Source: Clostridium sp. CAG:354_28_25 (GTDB lineage Bacteria > Bacillota > Clostridia > TANB77 > CAG-508). Taken from it: 25,682 nucleotides of DNA. Shown piece after piece: positions 21,455-25,682 of this stretch. The position numbers and the translations under genes were made by a program. Position 1 is the stretch's first letter. The number at the start of each line of letters is the position of its first letter. Where the stretch lies: contig MNRL01000004.1 of assembly GCA_001915925.1 (NCBI GenBank), positions 1 to 25,682 on the forward strand. The letters run 5' to 3'. A model generated the notes under the pieces. It was given only the letters and a program-made list of their open reading frames with translations, made no database searches and was not told the DNA's origin.

Positions 21455-21476
21455 TCTATTCTCCTCCATTTTTTTG

Positions 21477-21505
21477 ATTATATCTTATAAAATTTTTTTA
21501 TGCAA
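21477..21505 (-). promoter_or_regulatory. Promoter of the HD gene
   Basis: TATAAT (21477-21482) with TTGCAT (21500-21505) at 17 bases; the -35 is weak. It is divergent from the coaD promoter. Confidence 0.6.
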
Positions 21506-21521
21506 TTATATTTTTTATTTA

Positions 21522-21550
21522 TTGTAATTACTAACTAATAATTGTATAAT
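21522..21550 (+). promoter_or_regulatory. Promoter of coaD
   Basis: TTGTAA (21522-21527), 17-base spacer and TATAAT (21545-21550), about 28 bases before the start codon. Confidence 0.7.
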
Positions 21551-21577
21551 ACATTAAAGTTTTATGGAGGTAATAAT

Positions 21578-22051
21578 ATGAATATTGGTTTTTATCCAGG
21601 AAGTTTTGATCCTTTTACAAATGGACATTTACATGTAGTAAAATCTGCTAGTAAATTATTTGATAAAGTAATTATAGGTATTGGTATAAATTCTGTTAAA
21701 GATAGACGTTTTCCAAAGGAATTAATGGAAGATGCTATAAAAGATTGTTTAATAGAAGAAAATTTATCAAATGTTAATGTAATTTCATATGATAATTTAT
21801 CAGTTGATGCAGCAATTTCTTGCAATTGTAATTATATTATAAGAGGCCTTAGAAATGATATGGACTATCATTATGAAGAAAATGTCGCTAAAATTAATGA
21901 AGAACTTTCAAATTTAGATACTATTTATATTAGATCTGGAAAATATGGTTTTATAAGTTCTACTATGATTATGGATCTTATAAATAATAATAGAGATATC
22001 TCTAGCTATGTGCCTAATTCTGTAATAAAAAAAATGAATTTAAAATCTTAA
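21578..22051 (+). CDS. coaD: Pantetheine-phosphate adenylyltransferase (CoaD-like)
   Basis: This enzyme makes dephospho-CoA from phosphopantetheine and ATP. The nucleotidyltransferase signature is YPGSFDPFTNGHL (residues 6-18, TNGH being the T/HxGH motif). IIRGLRNDMDYHYEEN and YGFISSTMIMDLI align with the family's RGLRAVSDFEYE and ISSSxVKE blocks, and YVPNSVIKKM with the closing FVPxxV. It is more divergent than usual: the basic residue of ISSSxVR/K is replaced by Met, and the FEYE block is altered. The start at 21578 follows GGAGG; an in-frame start 36 bases earlier has none. Length (157) is normal. It is the only plus-strand gene in this part and is a single-gene unit. Confidence 0.85.
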   Translation: MNIGFYPGSFDPFTNGHLHVVKSASKLFDKVIIGIGINSVKDRRFPKELMEDAIKDCLIEENLSNVNVISYDNLSVDAAISCNCNYIIRGLRNDMDYHYEENVAKINEELSNLDTIYIRSGKYGFISSTMIMDLINNNRDISSYVPNSVIKKMNLKS

Positions 22052-22060
22052 ATATAGTAA

Positions 22061-22100
22061 AAAACTACTAAAAAAAATAATTTTAGTAGTTTTCTTATTT
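22061..22100 (+). terminator. Terminator of coaD
   Basis: Perfect 13-base arms AAAACTACTAAAA / TTTTAGTAGTTTT (22061-22073, 22081-22093) and a T-rich tail. The A run on the left arm may also let it act for the convergent gene. Confidence 0.85.
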
Positions 22101-22114
22101 TTATAATAAAATTG

Positions 22115-22669
22115 TTATACATCATAAAAATATGTAGTTTCCAAATCTGCTTCATGAGTTAATAAAGCTAATGGATATTTCTTATACGCTTGACCTAAAG
22201 TGTTATAAAGCTCTTTTGGCTCTGTAAATCCCATATGCCATCTAATACAATATTTTTCTTCTACAGTTAATTTTATATATTCACTAAGCATCATTACAGA
22301 TTTCTCACCATGTCCATATGGTATTGTATCATCAATTGTATAATATGGTACCTTTTCCCATACTCCTAAACTATTTTTTGCATTTCTATAATCAACTTTA
22401 TAAAAATTAGCTTTACAAATATCATGTAATAATCCAATTATTATTAAGCTGTCTTGTGATACATTTATTTCTACTGGACAATTTTTTACTTTTTCGCATA
22501 ATAATTTATATACATTTAAGCTATGTTCTAAAAGTCCGCCTTCATAACTCCCATGAAATCTTGTACTTGCTGGAGCTTTAAAAAAGTCTGATTTTTCTAT
22601 AAAGTTAATTAATTCATCCATTCCCTCTCTATTTACACTTCTTAATAACATTAAAAATTCTTCTTTCAC
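22115..22669 (-). CDS. HD domain protein (hydrolase), 184 aa
   Basis: This is a second HD-superfamily protein. The metal residues are His49 in GGLLEHSLNVYKL, His82-Asp83 in IIIGLLHDICKA, and later His residues in PYGHGEKS and IRWHMGF. The pattern ASTRFHGSYEGGLLEHS resembles the HD part of the YhaM exonuclease and of small phage-borne HD hydrolases. There is no OB-fold in front, so I would not call it YhaM. The start is a GTG with GGAGG about 11 bases ahead. The substrate is unknown. Confidence 0.85.
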   Translation of the reverse strand: MKEEFLMLLRSVNREGMDELINFIEKSDFFKAPASTRFHGSYEGGLLEHSLNVYKLLCEKVKNCPVEINVSQDSLIIIGLLHDICKANFYKVDYRNAKNSLGVWEKVPYYTIDDTIPYGHGEKSVMMLSEYIKLTVEEKYCIRWHMGFTEPKELYNTLGQAYKKYPLALLTHEADLETTYFYDV

Positions 22670-22729
22670 TATTTATGTACCTCCATTTTTCATATATTAC
22701 GTATTCTACCAAATTAAGATATTAGATGC

Positions 22730-22760
22730 AAGAGGAACGCCTTAATATGGCGTTCCTCTT
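22730..22760 (-). other. Perfect 12-bp hairpin covering the end of the HNH gene
   Basis: AAGAGGAACGCC / GGCGTTCCTCTT with a seven-base loop that includes the stop codon. No T run follows on the minus strand, so it may be a weak terminator or an mRNA 3' stabiliser. Confidence 0.5.
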
Positions 22761-23479
22761 CTAAGATAAACAACAACATTTTCCAATACAATTTTTTCAA
22801 GCTGCCATGGTATTCTGTACTTTTTAGAAATTGCTATTGAATTATATCCTGCCAGCAAATATCCGTTATCACTAATAACCAATGGGAATTTTATTCTTTT
22901 ATATTTCCTATAAAATTCATCTTGTTTTTTGAATTGACTACCAAGCTGTATGTCTGGTGATATTGTACCTATTAAATCACCTGATATCTTCTTTGACGTC
23001 CATTCTTCTGGTAAATATGGAATAATACCTCTTCTCTTATCCGTATTTTCCCTCCGCATTTCGAGACGTCTCATAGCAATCTTTTTATTTAAATAATTCT
23101 TATCCGTTTGATTAGTGCATTCATTTAATTGCTTTTGTAGTGATAAGATTTCGAAAAATTGCTCTGATGTTAAATCCCCCTTTTGCTGATCATTACATGT
23201 ATGACACGCTGGTCTTAAATTATTTACGATTGTTGGTCCCCCTATACTTGTTGGAATTAAATGATCTAATGTTATTTTTGCACGTGAATCGTTTTGTCTT
23301 CCCTTTCCTCTTCTACAAGGCTTACCACAATACCAACATTTATCTGTGCCATATACAGCATATGCAATTTCATACATTAAATCATAAAAACTATTTAGCC
23401 GATAGATATACAAAATGCCATTTTTCACCTCTCCCATATTGCCAAATACAACATTGTTTTTTGGAAGCTCTAAATTCAT
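22742..23479 (-). CDS. HNH endonuclease with a ParB/sulfiredoxin-like C-terminal region
   Basis: The HNH nuclease is at about residues 48-100: a zinc-binding CWYC (48-51), the catalytic region ITLDHLIPTSIGG (His73), NNLRPACHTCNDQKG-like residues (Asn86/87, Cys92, Cys95, Asn96). A basic helical linker follows (about 105-160). The last ~45 residues (FPLVISDNGYLLAGYNSIAISKKYRIPW) recall the ParB/Srx fold pattern 'P..v..nG.ll.Gy.R...a...g'. The start at 23479 is chosen because AGGAG lies eight bases ahead; a longer form adds 13 unlikely residues. HNH proteins of this type occur in phages, mobile elements and restriction loci, but no partner gene is near. The biological role is unknown. Confidence 0.82.
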   Translation of the reverse strand: MNLELPKNNVVFGNMGEVKNGILYIYRLNSFYDLMYEIAYAVYGTDKCWYCGKPCRRGKGRQNDSRAKITLDHLIPTSIGGPTIVNNLRPACHTCNDQQKGDLTSEQFFEILSLQKQLNECTNQTDKNYLNKKIAMRRLEMRRENTDKRRGIIPYLPEEWTSKKISGDLIGTISPDIQLGSQFKKQDEFYRKYKRIKFPLVISDNGYLLAGYNSIAISKKYRIPWQLEKIVLENVVVYLRRGTPY

Positions 23480-23553
23480 AACAGCAACTCCTTTCAACAT
23501 TTTTTTACATATTATCATATAATATGCAATTTATCCAGGAGTATAATAGCATT

Positions 23554-23892
23554 TTATAAACTTTCTTCATCAATAAGAGGAATAAGATTTATAGCTGGCT
23601 CTTCATATGGATGTGCTTCTCGTAATCTCTTTAATACTTGTTTTAATATTTTTACATCACATACCGTTTCTATTTTTTCTTCTTCCACAATTTCTAATTT
23701 CTCTTTTTCTCCTATATATGGATTAGATTGTTTATTTGGTATAAACGTTCCTTTAGTAATGACATTTGTTGTGCAATATGTATAATTGCCAATAACTCCT
23801 GCTCCTGCATCACAAATAGCTTTTCTTAACTCTTCAGCATTTTCTGTTGGTACCGTTACAGTAATTAATACTCTGTTTACTTCTATATTCAT
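23554..23892 (-). CDS. Nif3-insert-domain / YqfO-like protein, 112 aa
   Basis: The protein is a stand-alone version of the PII-like domain inserted in Nif3/YqfO proteins. Key text is VTVPTENAEELRKAICDAGAGVIGNYTYCTTNV, then TKGTFIPNKQSNPYIGEKEKLE and the closing REAHPYEEPAINLIPL. Such domains form trimers and may bind small ligands; the stand-alone form has no assigned reaction. The ATG at 23892 follows GAAGGG. It ends 75 bases before the HNH gene and starts 29 bases after the DUF84 gene, so it may be co-transcribed with the latter. Confidence 0.85.
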   Translation of the reverse strand: MNIEVNRVLITVTVPTENAEELRKAICDAGAGVIGNYTYCTTNVITKGTFIPNKQSNPYIGEKEKLEIVEEEKIETVCDVKILKQVLKRLREAHPYEEPAINLIPLIDEESL

Positions 23893-23920
23893 ATAAAAAT
23901 TCCCTTCTTTTATTAATAAT

Positions 23921-24454
23921 TTATCTCCACTTTTCCCCGTTAATATATTTAGTTAATGCCATTATAAATGCATCTTCTGTTAAATCAATTCTTGAAATTT
24001 TATTATGTGTTAATAATTGAATTCCTCCACTATGGTTATGTCTTTCCTTGTCTTCTCCTAATACAGTATCCATAGCTTCACTTAAATTTGTATCTAATAC
24101 TTTTTGTACTAAATTATCTGGAACTGGAAAAGAAGGACTTGCTCCATAACTCTCAAAACCTTTATTATCTTCGATTACAGCTATATTTGTAATCATCCAT
24201 CTTCCCAATAAATCATTTATTCCACTTTCTATTCCTAAAAATAAATCTGCTGCAATATTATTATTTTTAGCATATTCTTTTAAATTTTTTACTCTATTTT
24301 TAGCTCCTATATATATTTCTTTATTAACTGGTTGATCTGGTACATCAGAATTTACAGGTATTCCTTCAATTTCAACATTGTTAAAATAATTTTCTAATGC
24401 TCTTTTTGCTCCTTCAATTTTACCTTGATTTTTCGTTGCAATTAAAACTTTCAT
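23921..24454 (-). CDS. Inosine/xanthosine triphosphatase, DUF84 (YjjX) family
   Basis: The enzyme removes non-canonical purine nucleotides (ITP, XTP) from the pool. It shares the ITPase fold: TKNQGKIEGAKRAL (residues 7-20) is the substrate-binding N-terminal motif, followed by NSDVPDQPVNKE and the acidic catalytic region LFLGIESGI (Glu and neighbours at about 71-79). SYGASPSFPVP and the HNHSGGIQLLT segment are also typical of DUF84. The 177 residues are the normal length. The start follows AAGGAG. It begins 11 bases after the alpha/beta hydrolase stop, so the two share a transcript. Confidence 0.9.
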   Translation of the reverse strand: MKVLIATKNQGKIEGAKRALENYFNNVEIEGIPVNSDVPDQPVNKEIYIGAKNRVKNLKEYAKNNNIAADLFLGIESGINDLLGRWMITNIAVIEDNKGFESYGASPSFPVPDNLVQKVLDTNLSEAMDTVLGEDKERHNHSGGIQLLTHNKISRIDLTEDAFIMALTKYINGEKWR

Positions 24455-24465
24455 ATTATTCTCCT

Positions 24466-25326
24466 TTAGATATTATTATTAATTACTTCGCCCAATTCTT
24501 CATATTTATCAGAAAAAGAATAATCTGCACCTTTTATAATTTGAATATTACATTCTTTTATATTATTTTTTAAATATTCTTTTACTATTTCTATATCTTG
24601 TGTTAATACACATTCATCCATATCTCCAAATACGACTAAAACTGGAACCTTGATGTTGTTTAATTCTTTACTTTTACTATTTACTCCTTCACGATATCTA
24701 ATAAAATCTGTTTCTGTATTTGGTAAAAAGTCATAATAATATGTTCCTGCTGAGATTTTTCCATTACCATTTAAAGAAAAATTAAGCATTTGTCTTGGTT
24801 TACCTTCTTTAACTAATTTAGCTGATTCTGTTTTTAAATTATCATATTCCTCTTCTGATAAATATTTTTTACATTCCTCTTGTATATCACAAGGACCTAA
24901 TAATACGAGTTTTTTTATAAATTCATCTTTTTTATTATTATAATAATAAATCACTTTATTACAGCCATAACTATGTCCTTGTAATATTATTTCATCATAA
25001 TTTTTCTCTTTTACAAAATTTATTGCACCTTCTATATCTAATAAACAGTCTTTAAATCTTTCATGACAACCACCTATGACTTTAAATTCATTTCCTTGTA
25101 ATAACTCTGCAACAAAATTAGTTCCTCTATTATTAAAATTCAATAAACTAATTCCTTTCTTTGTATATGTTTTAGCTAGAATATCTATAAAACGATTTTC
25201 ATAAAAACTTCCGCATAGACCATGAACTTCGATAACTATTGTATTAGTTCTTGTTTCTGGTTCGTATATAATTCCTGGCATCTCTATTCCATCAATAGAA
25301 TTCATTCTTACTAACTCTTGTTTCAC
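24466..25326 (-). CDS. Alpha/beta hydrolase with a missing catalytic His
   Basis: This is a serine-hydrolase fold protein, close to small DUF1749-like / dienelactone-type hydrolases. VEVHGLCGS-like oxyanion region (EVHGLCGSFYEN, about 33-44), the nucleophile elbow GHSYG (Ser119), and the acid in VFGDMDECV (Asp237) are present. At the usual 'GADHxF' site it reads GADYSFSD, with Tyr269 (TAT) in place of the catalytic His (CAT). With no other His in the C-terminal ~60 residues, it may be inactive or use altered chemistry; a one-base sequence error is the other option. The start is a GTG with GGAGG about nine bases ahead. It is the first of two or three genes read together toward 23554. Confidence 0.82.
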   Translation of the reverse strand: MKQELVRMNSIDGIEMPGIIYEPETRTNTIVIEVHGLCGSFYENRFIDILAKTYTKKGISLLNFNNRGTNFVAELLQGNEFKVIGGCHERFKDCLLDIEGAINFVKEKNYDEIILQGHSYGCNKVIYYYNNKKDEFIKKLVLLGPCDIQEECKKYLSEEEYDNLKTESAKLVKEGKPRQMLNFSLNGNGKISAGTYYYDFLPNTETDFIRYREGVNSKSKELNNIKVPVLVVFGDMDECVLTQDIEIVKEYLKNNIKECNIQIIKGADYSFSDKYEELGEVINNNI

Positions 25327-25461
25327 TAATACCAGCCTCCATAAATTTATAGCAATATTTGTTTGCTAATTATATTTTCAGTAATTATATATCATTACTT
25401 GGCAAATTACTAGCGTCTAAAAATAAAAAGCTATACTTACTTTATATTTACTCTTTTATAA

Positions 25462-25500
25462 AGACAAAAAAAACTGATAAGAATATAACTTATCAGTTTT
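25462..25500 (-). terminator. Terminator of the rRNA operon
   Basis: Twelve-base arms AAAACTGATAAG / CTTATCAGTTTT (25470-25481, 25489-25500) with a long T run on the minus strand. It sits directly after the tRNA-Asn. Confidence 0.9.
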
Positions 25501-25501
25501 T

Positions 25502-25577
25502 TGGCTCCTCTTGTTGGGCTCGAACCAACGACCTATCGGTTAACAGCCGAGCGCTCTACCAACTGAGCTAAAGAGGA
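25502..25577 (-). tRNA. tRNA-Asn (anticodon GTT), CCA encoded, at the end of the rRNA operon
   Basis: It has the same 76-base structure as the tRNA at 20665, with one T-loop base changed. It lies 12 bases after the 5S rRNA 3' end and before a strong terminator, so it is the last gene of the rrn operon. Confidence 0.97.
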
Positions 25578-25589
25578 ATATATAAAATC

Positions 25590-25682
25590 TAGCGAAAGCC
25601 TATCTTCCCAACAAGGTAACTCGTAAGTATTTTCGGCACATTAGAGCTTGACTTCTGTGTTCGGTATGGGTACAGGTATTTC
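25590..25682 (-). rRNA. rrf: 5S ribosomal RNA, 3' part
   Basis: On the minus strand the sequence includes the conserved CCATACCGAACACAGAAGT and TAAGC-like CAAGCTC, then GGGAAGATAGG and a 3' GCTTTCGCTAG that corresponds to the closing helix. About 93 bases are in the window; the 5' end is cut off by the window edge. The 3' boundary (25590) is estimated. Confidence 0.93.

Noticed and set aside
22115..22669. Assignment of the second HD protein as exonuclease YhaM
   Set aside because: It has only the HD part; the N-terminal OB-fold domain of YhaM is absent.
25359..25571. Plus-strand open frame of about 70 codons overlapping the terminator and tRNA-Asn
   Set aside because: It runs through the antisense of the tRNA and terminator and has no ribosome site or family pattern.
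20665..25577. Integrative element with the two tRNA-Asn genes as attachment repeats
   Set aside because: No integrase or other mobility genes lie between them, both copies are full and expressed with their own signals, and the cargo is mostly housekeeping.
1..25682. CRISPR array or complete insertion sequence
   Set aside because: No regularly spaced repeats and no transposase gene were seen.

Overview
The window is very AT-rich, densely packed and mostly transcribed from the minus strand. Gene content points to an anaerobic, spore-forming Firmicute of the Clostridia type: a CotJC-like spore-coat catalase, an Fe-S single-chain L-serine dehydratase, a SigV/RsiV pair, DUF4358 and DHHW proteins beside an MBOAT acyltransferase, and strong AGGAGG ribosome sites with consensus promoters. 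The right edge is the 3' end of an rRNA operon (5S then tRNA-Asn, minus strand).

Layout. 1-2600: the 3' end of a cotJC-like gene that looks frame-disrupted, then two unrelated hypothetical genes fired from back-to-back promoters, then a GNAT acetyltransferase. 2758-5263: metK followed by a frameshifted ybaK-type deacylase, and upstream a compact Fic toxin with a 55-residue antitoxin and their own promoter. 5357-10889: a long minus-strand run read as promoter, histidine leader peptide and attenuator, amino-acid ABC transporter (binding protein, permease, ATPase), an M20 aminoacyl-histidine-type dipeptidase, apt, and a DUF5684-like membrane protein. 10896-14226: alr, a small promoter-to-terminator unit whose 52-codon frame is cut by an in-frame TAG, a histidine phosphatase and sdaA. 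14301-15126: an orphan 85-residue gene and a second GNAT. 15224-20518: a six-gene cell-surface cluster (SGNH hydrolase, DUF4358, sigV, rsiV, terminator, MBOAT, DHHW). 20665-25682: tRNA-Asn, an HD protein, coaD, a second HD protein, an HNH endonuclease, a Nif3-insert-like protein, a DUF84 phosphatase, an alpha/beta hydrolase, a second tRNA-Asn and partial 5S rRNA.

The most interesting system is the leader at 10689-10889. A consensus promoter drives a 15-codon peptide (MRNILNNKGLNHHHR) with three consecutive His codons. It is followed by mutually exclusive stems and a perfect 12-bp intrinsic terminator, just ahead of an ABC transporter and a PepD-type dipeptidase. This is the architecture of ribosome-mediated histidine attenuation, in a lineage where T-box control of amino-acid genes is more usual. 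It gives a testable substrate prediction for an otherwise generic transporter.

Second in interest is the insertion of a SigV/RsiV pair into an MBOAT/DHHW/SGNH surface-acylation locus. In Bacillus subtilis, SigV/RsiV sits beside the peptidoglycan O-acetyltransferase OatA, so the cluster may be a lysozyme-responsive wall-acetylation module built from different enzymes. All functional statements rest on reading motifs in the sequence; no database search was possible.
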